A DNA stretch of 64,000 nucleotides from Ammonifex degensii KC4 (GTDB taxonomy: Bacteria > Bacillota > Desulfotomaculia > Desulfotomaculales > Ammonificaceae), in assembly GCF_000024605.1 (NCBI RefSeq), contig NC_013385.1, positions 925,501 through 989,500 on the forward strand, written 5' to 3'. Both the position numbers and the translations under genes were made by a program. Of this stretch, positions 9,372 through 17,245 are shown one piece after another (position 1 is the first letter of the stretch; each line of letters opens with the position of its first letter). The notes beneath the pieces were generated by a model. It searched no databases, had not been told where the DNA came from, and saw only the letters and a list, made by a program, of their open reading frames with translations.

Positions 9372-10436
9372 ATGGCGAGTTACGAGAAATTTCTCCAGGT
9401 TGGTCTGGCGCTGGATCCCATCCATGTGGGGGCCGGCGGTGCCCGCATCGGCCGGGTGGACCTGACCATCGTCCGCGACCCGGTTACCCAGGTGCCCAAG
9501 ATCCCAGGCTCCAGCCTGGCCGGCGTGTACCGGACCTATACAGCGATGCATTACGAGGACGAACGCCAAAAGCAAATTCGACAGGCTGCACAACCCCGGC
9601 AGCAGTTCCAAGGTCGACAAAAACCTTTCTATCCCGATTGTGCCGGCTTGGGGCTTGACCAAAACCGGGGGCATTGCCGCCAGCCCGACTGCCCCGTGTG
9701 CACGGTCTTTGGCTTTGCCGCAGGAAGTGGGCAAAGTGGCGGTTTTGCCGGACTGGCCGCCTTTACCGACGCCCACGTGCTGCTCTTGCCGGTACCCACC
9801 CGCCAGGGACCGATGTGGGTGACCTGCCCGATGGCGCTCCGACTGATTGGGCTGGAGGTCGGCGGCGTGGATGAAAACGCAGTCTATCTGGAAAACTCCT
9901 CCGACAATCGGCTCAACCTGGGGTGGCTTCTGTTGCCGGTGAAGCCATGCGAACAAATGAACGCGGTCACCAGTCAGTTGCGAAGTTTGACCATCCCTGA
10001 ATATATCTGCAACCGCCTGGCTCTGGTACCGGACCGGCTCTTTGCCCATATCGTCAACAGCAACCTGGAGGTGCGCACCTCCGTCTCCATCAACCCCGAA
10101 ACGGGAGCGGCCGAAGAGCACGCGCTGTTCTCTTATGAAGCGCTCCCGCGCACGACGGTGCTCGTCTGGGAGGTCATCGCCAAGAACCCTACTCATTTCA
10201 ACATAGGTGGGCGGCCAATTACCGCGGTGTCCAACCCGGCAAATGTCTATCAGGTTGCCACACAAGCCCATCCCTACCTGGAACACCTGGGTATCGGCGG
10301 CATGGGTACCCGGGGCATGGGGCGGCTGAGGGTGGTTTACGCGAACCAATCACCTACCAATGAAACCGTCTCATGCAGTCTGGCTGCTTCAGAGCAGGAA
10401 ACCCCGTCCACCAGCCAGGAGGAGGGGCGGTCATGA
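9372..10436 (+). CDS. cmr4: Type III RAMP protein Cmr4 (Cas7 backbone, target RNA cleavage)
   Basis: This is the repeated backbone subunit that wraps the crRNA and, in characterised complexes, cuts target RNA at 6-nt steps. The 354-residue protein shows DPIHVGAGG near the N terminus, then GRVDLTIVRDP with D30 at the position expected for the cleavage aspartate. KIPGSSLAGVYR, CPVCTVFGF, GFAGLAAFTDA and PMWVTCPMAL follow in Cmr4 order. A Cys/His-rich stretch (CxxxxxxDQNRGHCRQPDCPVC region) may bind metal. It is somewhat longer than the usual 290-300 residues. It starts 13 bp after the Cas10 gene with AGGGGGC upstream. Retention of D30 means RNA cleavage could persist even if Cas10 is inactive. 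Confidence 0.92.
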   Translation: MASYEKFLQVGLALDPIHVGAGGARIGRVDLTIVRDPVTQVPKIPGSSLAGVYRTYTAMHYEDERQKQIRQAAQPRQQFQGRQKPFYPDCAGLGLDQNRGHCRQPDCPVCTVFGFAAGSGQSGGFAGLAAFTDAHVLLLPVPTRQGPMWVTCPMALRLIGLEVGGVDENAVYLENSSDNRLNLGWLLLPVKPCEQMNAVTSQLRSLTIPEYICNRLALVPDRLFAHIVNSNLEVRTSVSINPETGAAEEHALFSYEALPRTTVLVWEVIAKNPTHFNIGGRPITAVSNPANVYQVATQAHPYLEHLGIGGMGTRGMGRLRVVYANQSPTNETVSCSLAASEQETPSTSQEEGRS

Positions 10437-10813
10437 GGGAAACGCAAATGACCAACCTGGACATTCAATGCGCCGAGTTGGGGTACCAGTTGGCAGGCAT
10501 CAAAGACATGGGAGAGAGGATCCTTAACGCAGCCCTGACGGTGCTCGAGGAGCAGGGACCGTATGCGATGTTCCTCTATGTAAAGGCACGCCATAAGGAT
10601 GTGGCCGACCAGTTCAACCGATGTTGCGCACAATTCCTCAAAAAAATCTTCGAACGCCGTTTCTCTGGCAATGATACGGTGCTGGACGTGCTGGACATGG
10701 TCAAAAGTCTGGCCGGAAATCTAGACGACCTGCTGTTCGCCTGTGATCTCCTACGGATCGCCCTTTCCTACGCTCGTTACCACCTGAAAGTTAAGGAGGG
10801 CGGCACCTCATGA
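10433..10813 (+). CDS. cmr5: Type III small subunit Cmr5 (Cas11)
   Basis: This small all-helical protein of 126 residues forms the second filament of the type III complex beside the Cmr4 backbone. The PYAMFLYVKARHKDVADQF segment matches the central Cmr5 helix region, and position, size and helical composition fit Cas11. ATG 10433 is chosen because it overlaps the cmr4 stop (ATGA) and has GGAGGGGCGG upstream. An in-frame ATG at 10373 would overlap cmr4 by over 60 bp without a ribosome site. Small subunits diverge quickly, so the family name rests partly on context. Confidence 0.8.
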   Translation: MRETQMTNLDIQCAELGYQLAGIKDMGERILNAALTVLEEQGPYAMFLYVKARHKDVADQFNRCCAQFLKKIFERRFSGNDTVLDVLDMVKSLAGNLDDLLFACDLLRIALSYARYHLKVKEGGTS

Positions 10814-11685
10814 CCTGGACGATGTATCGCTGGGTGTGGCAGGTGGTTTCGCCTCTCCATATCGGCATGCCGCCAGCCGGTGCTCTCAACCGCACCCGCC
10901 TGTATATCCCCGCCCGGGCTTTATGGGGCGCCTTCACCGCCGAGCTGGCCCGGCGGCAAAGCACCGGCTTCCCCGGTTACCGGCAAGTAGGAAGGCAACT
11001 TCAGGAACAGGCCCGCCTGAGCTACCTTTTTCCGGCGGAAGAGGTACAGGGCCAGTGGCTCGCGTGGCTTCCCTGTTACAAGGAGGGTCAGGGCCTGGTG
11101 TGGCGGCGTGAGGATGGACAAGAAGAGGAAAACCGACGCTTCCGCCTGCGGATCCTGATCACACGTCCGGGAACGGCCATTGATCCGGCCACCGATACTG
11201 CTGCCGAAGGAACCCTGCGGGAGTTTGAACTCATCAGTTCCCGGTGGCGTCCCCTTGACGAAGGAGGCGACCCCCAACCGGTTGGCATGGTGGGATACCT
11301 CTTCTGCAAGGACCCAGCCTTGTACGAGCAGCTCGAGGAAATCCGGGAAATCTTCGTGGGAGGGGATACCCGCTACGGGCTGGGCCGCCTGCAGCGGGTG
11401 CATCTGGAGGAAGCAACCCAGTTTTTTGACTGCTCGGTGGACCTGAGCGGCAATTCGCCGAAAGTGCGCGCGAACCGTGTACTGGCTCATACGCTACTGA
11501 AAAAGGAAAATGATTCGCCTCTAGTGGGAAGCCTGGAATGCATCGCCGGCTGGGACACGGCGACGGATGGGCTCAAAGAGGGCAAATTGACCTGGGCCCC
11601 AGGATCCAGCTGGCAGGGAGACCGAGAATGTAGCATCCAGGAGGACGGATTGTGGAACGGTAATGCTGGTTCGGAGGCTTGCTGA
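10810..11685 (+). CDS. Cas5-group RAMP, Cmr3/Csx10-like
   Basis: This is the last gene of the type III operon, 291 residues. It probably binds the 5' tag of the crRNA next to Cas10, the role of Cas5-group RAMPs. Visible motifs are SPLHIGMPPAGAL, RLYIPARALWGAFTAEL, AAEGTLREFEL and a C-terminal GGDTRYGLGRLQRV glycine-rich loop followed by a W-rich tail. The AAEG...GLGR pattern is shared by Cmr3 and Csx10. Cmr3 is favoured because the other subunits are Cmr type. It overlaps cmr5 by ATGA. The operon ends here, with a hairpin terminator about 100 bp downstream. Confidence 0.7.
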   Translation: MTWTMYRWVWQVVSPLHIGMPPAGALNRTRLYIPARALWGAFTAELARRQSTGFPGYRQVGRQLQEQARLSYLFPAEEVQGQWLAWLPCYKEGQGLVWRREDGQEEENRRFRLRILITRPGTAIDPATDTAAEGTLREFELISSRWRPLDEGGDPQPVGMVGYLFCKDPALYEQLEEIREIFVGGDTRYGLGRLQRVHLEEATQFFDCSVDLSGNSPKVRANRVLAHTLLKKENDSPLVGSLECIAGWDTATDGLKEGKLTWAPGSSWQGDRECSIQEDGLWNGNAGSEAC

Positions 11686-11782
11686 GGATGCCGTAGCAAA
11701 AGCCAATAAAAAGCGGAGCCAGCACCTTGGTAGTAGAAAAGAAAGTTCCCTGCGGGCGAGAACAGTCAGGCTGGTTGGCTGA

Positions 11783-11835
11783 TTGGGGGAGTCGGCCTGC
11801 AGGAGAAACAGCTAGGCCAGCTCCCCCAGTTTTTA
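11783..11835 (+). terminator. Rho-independent terminator of the type III operon
   Basis: GGGGGAG (from 11785) with CGGCCT pairs with AGGCC and CTCCCCC (to 11827), followed by AGTTTTT. It lies between the convergent type III operon and the minus-strand gene, and overlaps the latter's stop codon. Confidence 0.7.
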
Positions 11836-13008
11836 GTACCGCAAAATGGCGGCCATGCCGCCGTGCTCCGTAAGCTGTCTGGCTGGCTCACCGGCTACGA
11901 GCTCTACCTCGGCACCGTGGTAGAAGGCTAGCCTTGGTATTACTTCACGTAAAGCTTCTTTTGCCACTTCTCCGCCGCACAAGGGACAGTGACTTTTCTC
12001 TTCGAGGAAGAAAAAGCTGCAGGCGCGGCAGCGGAGGACTTCGCCCTTTACGGGCCAGGCCACAATGAGGGTATGTACCCGTCCTTCCCGCAAGGTGTTG
12101 AGCACATCTGCCGGGCCCACTGCTCCTTGCCCGCCACTTAAAGCGGCATCTAAAGCTTTCCTCACTACTTCCTCCTCTCGGCGCCTTTCTGCCGCCTCTA
12201 GCCTGGGTTTGGCCCGCAAGAGGATCTCATGCTCTGAAGCGTAGAGGGGAGCTATCAGCTTGTCGGCCACCTTGCGCGCCACTTCCGGCGGCAGGTTTTC
12301 CATTACTCCAGCTATAGCCTTTTCTTCGCCGCCCAGCAGCAGATAGCTGAACTTTTCCTCAGCTTGCCACCTGGTTATCCGGTCGGCTACTTCGCGCCAG
12401 AAACCGGCTACTTTTTCAGCTACCCGGTCCTCAAAGGCGTCCACGTTGCTTCCCTTAATGTGGGCTCCGTGCGTTCCCCGAGCAGTGGGGGCGCGCAAGT
12501 CGTACCGGGGCCAGGTAGTGGTGTCCAGAGTCAGCTCGGTTTCTCCGTAGCTTGCCACCTTGCCCAGGTAGGCGGAGAGAAAACGAGCCTGAAAGTTGTC
12601 TACCAGTACGATGCCGACTCGCTCGTATTCGTCTAGTAACCATAAAAGGGGAGTGACATCGGGTCGGCCGTAATGTAAATAATTTTCGTTAACCTGGGCC
12701 AGTAAAGAGAATTCTCGCCGGAAATCGTTGGCGGTGAAGAGGATGAGACTCCTTCCCTGAGGCAGGTAGGCGTTGACGTAGCTTATGACCTGCTCCCTCA
12801 GCTTTCGCAAGGCCATCCGCCTCTCGCGCGAAAGGGAAGGCGCTACTTTTTCCTCCAGCTCGTCCAGGGCGTTTTTGAGCCAGATGCGGTAGGCCGGGGG
12901 ACTGGTTTGGTTTTCTGGACGCGTGGGGTCCACGTTGAGGTAGATACTTAAGACATCATCCCTCTCCATTTCCAAAAGGTTAGCTATAACCTGGCGATCA
13001 ATGAGCAT
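11833..13008 (-). CDS. Bacterial eRF1-like protein (baeRF/Vms1-type family)
   Basis: This cytosolic protein of about 391 residues resembles archaeo-eukaryotic release factor 1 homologues found in bacteria, thought to act on ribosomes or peptidyl-tRNA. Evidence is an N-terminal DVLSIYLNVDP strand, a central region with YLLLGGEEKAIAGV (the eRF1/Pelota-type GGxEK element) and a C-terminal zinc-ribbon C-x2-C...C-x2-C (RCRAC, HCPLCGG). ATG 13008 is taken as the start because GGAGGTGA lies 4 nt upstream; an in-frame GTG five codons earlier overlaps that site. It stands alone on the minus strand between the type III operon and the molybdopterin genes. No classical GGQ release motif was seen, so peptidyl-tRNA hydrolysis is not supported. 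Confidence 0.65.
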   Translation of the reverse strand: MLIDRQVIANLLEMERDDVLSIYLNVDPTRPENQTSPPAYRIWLKNALDELEEKVAPSLSRERRMALRKLREQVISYVNAYLPQGRSLILFTANDFRREFSLLAQVNENYLHYGRPDVTPLLWLLDEYERVGIVLVDNFQARFLSAYLGKVASYGETELTLDTTTWPRYDLRAPTARGTHGAHIKGSNVDAFEDRVAEKVAGFWREVADRITRWQAEEKFSYLLLGGEEKAIAGVMENLPPEVARKVADKLIAPLYASEHEILLRAKPRLEAAERRREEEVVRKALDAALSGGQGAVGPADVLNTLREGRVHTLIVAWPVKGEVLRCRACSFFFLEEKSHCPLCGGEVAKEALREVIPRLAFYHGAEVELVAGEPARQLTEHGGMAAILRY

Positions 13009-13068
13009 CTTCTCACCTCCCACTTTCAGGAATTCGCTTCCGGCAACGGCTAATCCTGCTTCTCCGCA

Positions 13069-13098
13069 TTGACGCTAAAGACCAAGGAGTGCTACTAT
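13069..13098 (+). promoter_or_regulatory. Promoter of the molybdenum cofactor operon
   Basis: TTGACG (13069-13074), 18-bp spacer, TACTAT (13093-13098). A transcript starting near 13105 would exclude an upstream GTG at 13089 as the moeA start and supports TTG 13137. Confidence 0.65.
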
Positions 13099-13136
13099 CT
13101 TGGCAGAACCGGGAGAAGGTAAGGAGCGAAGAGGCC

Positions 13137-14345
13137 TTGCTTTTCACCACGCTTACGCTTGCTGAAGCACGGGAAAAACTGCGCCGGTCTATGCGTCCCT
13201 GGCCGGTGGAAGAGGTAGGGCTAGGGGAGGCTCTGGGCCGGATTCTGGCACAAGACTTGGCGGCCAGAGAAGACGTTCCGGGGTTTGACCGCTCCACCGT
13301 GGACGGCTATGCGGTACGGGCAGCTGACACTTTTGGAGCTTCCGAGGGGCTACCCGCTATTCTTCGGTTAGCCGGTGAAGTTTATATGGGCAGTCCTCCA
13401 GAAAAAGAACTACTTCCCGGCGAGGCCTGGCGCATCTCCACCGGAGGGATGCTGCCTGAGGGTGCGGACGCTGTGGTGATGGTGGAGTACACCGAGGAAC
13501 TGGATGAAGAAACGGTGGCCGTCTACCGCCCGGTGGCGCCGGGGGAAAATGTGGTGCGGCGCGGTGACGATGTACAGGCAGGGAGGGTTATTTTGCCGGC
13601 AGGACGCCGGCTCCGACCTGCCGATGTGGGGCTCCTGGCTACCTGCGGCTGGGAACGGGTGCCCGTCTTCCGGAAACCCCGGATAGGGGTTATCGGTACG
13701 GGGGATGAGATCGTGGAGGTCGGTCAGGTGCCAGGGCCGGGGCAGGTGCGAGACGTGAATACCTGGTCGTTGACGGCGGCGGTGGCGGCGGCCGGTGGTG
13801 AGCCTGTGCGCTACGGAGTGGTGCGGGACCGGCTGCCGGAAATAAAGGAGGCGCTCTCTCGGGCTTTAGAAGAATGCGATGGGGTGTGCCTTGCTGGCGG
13901 TAGCTCGGTCGGAGTACGGGATCTGGCCCTTGAGGCCATTGAAGATCTGCCGGGAGCTGAGGTGCTCTTCCACGGCCTGGCGGTTAGACCCGGCAAGCCC
14001 ACTTTGGGAGCGGTAGTAGACGGGAAGCTGGTAGTAGGGCTTCCCGGGCATCCGGTTTCAGCCCTGGTGGTCTTCAACTTTCTCTTCCGTCCTCTGCTGG
14101 AGCCGGAGAAAGAAAATCCTCTTCTCTTGCGCGCTCGCTTGACGCGCTCCCTTTCCTCGGCGCCCGGCCGGGAGGACTTCGTTCCGGCGGAGATCGGAGT
14201 GGAGGAAGGGGTGATGGTGGCCCGTCCCATCTTGGGGAAGTCGGGACTTATTGCCTGGCTGGCCCGTGCCCAGGCTCTGATCCACCTTCCCCTGGACGCC
14301 GAAGGGGCAGCGGCGGGGGAGTGGGTGGACGTTTTCCTGGTTTAA
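13137..14345 (+). CDS. moeA: Molybdopterin molybdenumtransferase MoeA
   Basis: MoeA inserts molybdenum (or tungsten) into adenylated molybdopterin in the cytoplasm. MoeA motifs run in order: STVDGYAVRAADTFG, ISTGGMLPEGADAVV, the nucleotide-binding GVIGTGDEIVE, AGGSSVGVRD, RPGKPT and GLPGHPVSALVVF, then the C-terminal beta-barrel domain. The start TTG 13137 has AAGGAG 10 nt upstream and gives a 402-residue protein of normal size. The longer GTG start lies inside the promoter. It begins a run with a second moeA-type gene, moaC and mogA. Having two MoeA paralogues suggests separate insertion of Mo and W, or a bis-MGD-specific role, but that is inference. Confidence 0.93.
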   Translation: MLFTTLTLAEAREKLRRSMRPWPVEEVGLGEALGRILAQDLAAREDVPGFDRSTVDGYAVRAADTFGASEGLPAILRLAGEVYMGSPPEKELLPGEAWRISTGGMLPEGADAVVMVEYTEELDEETVAVYRPVAPGENVVRRGDDVQAGRVILPAGRRLRPADVGLLATCGWERVPVFRKPRIGVIGTGDEIVEVGQVPGPGQVRDVNTWSLTAAVAAAGGEPVRYGVVRDRLPEIKEALSRALEECDGVCLAGGSSVGVRDLALEAIEDLPGAEVLFHGLAVRPGKPTLGAVVDGKLVVGLPGHPVSALVVFNFLFRPLLEPEKENPLLLRARLTRSLSSAPGREDFVPAEIGVEEGVMVARPILGKSGLIAWLARAQALIHLPLDAEGAAAGEWVDVFLV

Positions 14346-14357
14346 GGGGGTATTAGT

Positions 14358-16292
14358 GTGCAGCGCAATGTTTACCTGGAAGAGAAGCCTTTGCCCGAGG
14401 CCCAGGAAGGTTATCTTAATTTCCTCCGCGAGAAAGGAGCACTCAAGCTTAAGCGCCCGCCGGAGAAGATTAGTGCGCAGACCGCCTGCGGCCGGGTGAC
14501 GGCTGCTCCGGTCTTTGCCCGCCTTTCTCACCCCCATTTTCACCAGGCGGCCATGGACGGCTATGCGGTGAAGGCGGCTTTGACCTTCGGGGCTTCGGAA
14601 CTCAGCCCGCGCAGGCTTACTCTGGGAGTGGAGGCCTTTCCGGTGGATACCGGCGATGTCCTGCCGGAAGGGACTGACGCCGTGATCATGGTGGAGGACG
14701 TACATCAGCCCGAGCCGGACAAGATCGAGATCATCAAGCCCATCTTCCCCTACCAGAACGTGCGCGTGGTGGGGGAAGATATTGTAGCTACCGAGATGAT
14801 CGTTCCTGCCAACCATCTTCTTCGGCCGGTGGACATAGGAGCGCTTTTGGCCGGGGGAGTAGATGAGGTGCTGGTTTATCCTCGCCCCCGGGTGGTCATC
14901 ATCCCCACGGGGGACGAGTTGGTTCCTTCTGGGACGCCCGATCCTGCACCGGGGAGGATAATTGACTTTAACTCCCCTATGCTGGCGGAGCTGGTGCGGG
15001 AGTGGGGAGGGGAACCGATACGTTACCCCATCGTCCCCGACGATATGGCCCGGCTGGAGGAGGCGGTGCGCCGGGGCCTGGAGGAAGGGGACGTGGTGGT
15101 GCTGAACGCCGGGTCTTCGGCGGGACGGGAGGACTTTACGGCACCAGTGTTGCGGAGGTTAGGAGAGGTCTTCGCCCATGGGGTGGCCATAAAGCCCGGG
15201 AAGCCGGTGGTCCTAGGAGAGGCGGCCGGAAAGCCGGTTCTGGGGATTCCTGGCTACCCCGTCTCGGCGGTGCTGGCGGCGGAGCTCTTTCTCCGCCCCG
15301 TGCTGGCGGCCTTAACCGGGCAGGAAGTTCCGGCGCGCGATAAGGTGCAGGCGGTGCTATCCCGCCGGATAGTCTCGCCGGCAGGGGTAGAGGAGTTCGT
15401 AAGGGTGAAGCTGGGGCGGATAGGGGAGCGGATAGTGGCCACGCCCTTGGGGCGGGGGGCGGGGATGTTGCTCACCCTGGTGCGGGCGGACGGTATCTTG
15501 CGCGTGCCCCGTTTCTCCGAAGGTTTCGAGGCGGGAAGCCAGGTGGAGGTAGAGCTTTTACGGCGCCTGGAAGAGATAGAGAACACAGTGGTGGTGATCG
15601 GCAGCCACGACCTGGCGCTGGACATCATCGCCAACTTCCTACGCCTCCTGTTCCCCCGCGCTTCCCTCTCCTCTGCCCACGTAGGAAGCCTGGGGGGGCT
15701 TATGGCCTTGAAGCGCGGCGAGGCCCACCTGGCGGGGACCCATCTTCTGGACGAGGAGACGGGAGAGTATAACGTACCTTATATTAAGCGTTACTTGGCC
15801 GGTGTGCCGGTGGTTCTGGTCAACCTGGCCTACCGGGAGCAAGGCTTTATTGTGGCCCCGGGTAACCCCAAGGGGATAAAGGATTTTAAAGATCTGGTAC
15901 GCGAGGATGTACGCTTAGTCAACCGGCAGAAAGGGGCAGGCACGCGGGTCCTGCTTGATTACCACCTGCGTCAGCGGGGAATAGACCCCCGGCGGATTCA
16001 GGGCTACGAACGGGAGGAGTACACCCACATGGCGGTGGCCGCCGCCGTAGCTTCCGGGGTGGCGGATGTGGGGTTAGGTATAAGGGCGGCGGCTCTGGCC
16101 CTAGGGTGTGACTTTGTCCCGGTGGCAGAAGAGCGCTACGACCTTTGCTTCCTACGCCCCTACTGGGAAGGGAAAGTAGGAGAGTGGCTGCGAGCGGTGC
16201 TGGACAACCCGGAGTTCCGGCGAGCGGTGGAGGCCCGGGGGGGCTACGACCTGCGGGACTGCGGCCGGGTACTCTATATTCAGGAGGGCTGA
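14358..16292 (+). CDS. MoeA fused to a C-terminal periplasmic-binding-like domain
   Basis: This is a 644-residue fusion. Residues 1 to about 410 form a complete MoeA (HQAAMDGYAVKAALTFG, VLPEGTDAVIMVEDV, IIPTGDELVPSG, NAGSSAGREDF, GIPGYPVSAV). From about residue 415 a type II periplasmic-binding fold follows (VVVIGSHDLALDII, SLGGLMALKRGEAHLAGTHL, NRQKGAGTRVLLD, GVADVGLGIRA). This is the PBP-like domain family that also occurs in LysR-type regulators and solute-binding proteins. No signal peptide is present, so ligand sensing would be cytoplasmic. It may bind molybdate or tungstate and link anion supply to cofactor assembly; this is inferred from the fusion. The start GTG 14358 lies 12 bp after moeA with AAGGGGG upstream. 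Confidence 0.88.
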   Translation: MQRNVYLEEKPLPEAQEGYLNFLREKGALKLKRPPEKISAQTACGRVTAAPVFARLSHPHFHQAAMDGYAVKAALTFGASELSPRRLTLGVEAFPVDTGDVLPEGTDAVIMVEDVHQPEPDKIEIIKPIFPYQNVRVVGEDIVATEMIVPANHLLRPVDIGALLAGGVDEVLVYPRPRVVIIPTGDELVPSGTPDPAPGRIIDFNSPMLAELVREWGGEPIRYPIVPDDMARLEEAVRRGLEEGDVVVLNAGSSAGREDFTAPVLRRLGEVFAHGVAIKPGKPVVLGEAAGKPVLGIPGYPVSAVLAAELFLRPVLAALTGQEVPARDKVQAVLSRRIVSPAGVEEFVRVKLGRIGERIVATPLGRGAGMLLTLVRADGILRVPRFSEGFEAGSQVEVELLRRLEEIENTVVVIGSHDLALDIIANFLRLLFPRASLSSAHVGSLGGLMALKRGEAHLAGTHLLDEETGEYNVPYIKRYLAGVPVVLVNLAYREQGFIVAPGNPKGIKDFKDLVREDVRLVNRQKGAGTRVLLDYHLRQRGIDPRRIQGYEREEYTHMAVAAAVASGVADVGLGIRAAALALGCDFVPVAEERYDLCFLRPYWEGKVGEWLRAVLDNPEFRRAVEARGGYDLRDCGRVLYIQEG

Positions 16293-16298
16293 TCTGAC

Positions 16299-16772
16299 TT
16301 GGGCGAAGTGTACATGGTGCAGGTAGGTGGCAAAGAGGAGACCCTGCGTCGGGCGGTGGCTCGGGGAGCGGTGGTGGTAAGCCCGGCCACTCTGGAACTC
16401 ATTGAGCGAGGAGCTCTACCCAAAGGGGACGTTCTGACTGTAGCCCGGGTGGCGGGCATTATGGCGGCCAAGCTTACTCCCAGACTTTTACCCCTCTGCC
16501 ATCCAGTGCGGTTGACCTCGGTGGAGGTGGAGCTAAAGCTTGACCGGCAGAAAAGCCGGGTGGAGATCGAAGCCCGGGCCACGGCGGTAGACCGCACGGG
16601 GGTGGAAATGGAAGCCCTGACGGCGGTGGCGGTGGCGGCCCTGACGGTCTACGACATGATCAAGGGGGTGGACCGCTGCGCTTTTATCACCGATATCCGC
16701 CTGGTGGCCAAAAGCGGCGGAAAAAGCGGTGATTTTGTCAGGGAAGGAGAGGAAGAGGTTTGTACCGGGTAG
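16299..16772 (+). CDS. moaC: Cyclic pyranopterin monophosphate synthase MoaC
   Basis: MoaC converts the MoaA product 3',8-cyclo-dihydroGTP into cyclic pyranopterin monophosphate, the second step of molybdopterin synthesis. The 157-residue protein carries MAAKLTPRLLPLCHP, RTGVEMEALTAV and the C-terminal KSGGKSGDF loop, all MoaC hallmarks including the catalytic lysines. TTG 16299 has GGAGG about 10 nt upstream. It overlaps the following mogA by 13 bp. moaA, which supplies its substrate, is not in this window. Confidence 0.95.
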   Translation: MGEVYMVQVGGKEETLRRAVARGAVVVSPATLELIERGALPKGDVLTVARVAGIMAAKLTPRLLPLCHPVRLTSVEVELKLDRQKSRVEIEARATAVDRTGVEMEALTAVAVAALTVYDMIKGVDRCAFITDIRLVAKSGGKSGDFVREGEEEVCTG

Positions 16773-17245
16773 CTGTTCTGACGGTGAGCGACAAGGGTTC
16801 CCGCGGCGAGAGGGAAGATTTGAGTGGCAAGACGATTAAAGAAATGGTGGAAGCTCAGGGCTGGCAAGTGGTGGAGAACCGGGTGGTTCCCGACGATCTG
16901 GAGGAGATAAAACAAGCTTTGATCGAGCTCAGCTCTTCAGCCGACCTCATTCTCACCACCGGCGGAACGGGCTTTTCTCCCCGCGACAACACCCCCGAAG
17001 CTACCTTGGCAGTCATCGAGAAGGAAGTGCCGGGGCTGGCCGAGGGGATGCGACTTTTGACTGCGCTTAAGACCCCGCGTTCCCTGCTCAGCCGGGGCAG
17101 GGCTGGCATCAGGGGACAAACTCTAATCATCAACCTGCCGGGAAGCCCCAAAGGGGTACGCGAGTGCCTAGGAGTCATCTTGCCAGTTCTGGGGCACGGC
17201 CTGGACATCCTGACTGGGCGGACGGAAGAGTGTGGTGAGCGCTGA
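16760..17245 (+). CDS. mogA: Molybdopterin adenylyltransferase MogA/MoaB family
   Basis: This protein adenylates molybdopterin before metal insertion by MoeA. The 161-residue protein has LTVSDKGSRGEREDLSG, the substrate-binding TTGGTGFSPRDNTPEAT and the C-terminal NLPGSPKGVRE element. It starts with TTG inside the end of moaC and its stop region overlaps the lgt start, indicating translational coupling. MogA and MoaB cannot be told apart safely by eye; the partnership with moeA fits either. Confidence 0.9.
   Translation: MYRVAVLTVSDKGSRGEREDLSGKTIKEMVEAQGWQVVENRVVPDDLEEIKQALIELSSSADLILTTGGTGFSPRDNTPEATLAVIEKEVPGLAEGMRLLTALKTPRSLLSRGRAGIRGQTLIINLPGSPKGVRECLGVILPVLGHGLDILTGRTEECGER

Noticed and set aside
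9282-10349. Long minus-strand open frame of 355 codons opposite cmr4
   Set aside because: Composition is low-complexity and family-like motifs are absent. The plus strand carries a clear Cmr4, and GC-rich genes often leave an open antisense frame.
13089-13136. GTG 13089 as the moeA start
   Set aside because: It lies inside the -35/-10 region of a good promoter and its Shine-Dalgarno would touch the start codon. TTG 13137 has correct spacing and gives the family N terminus.
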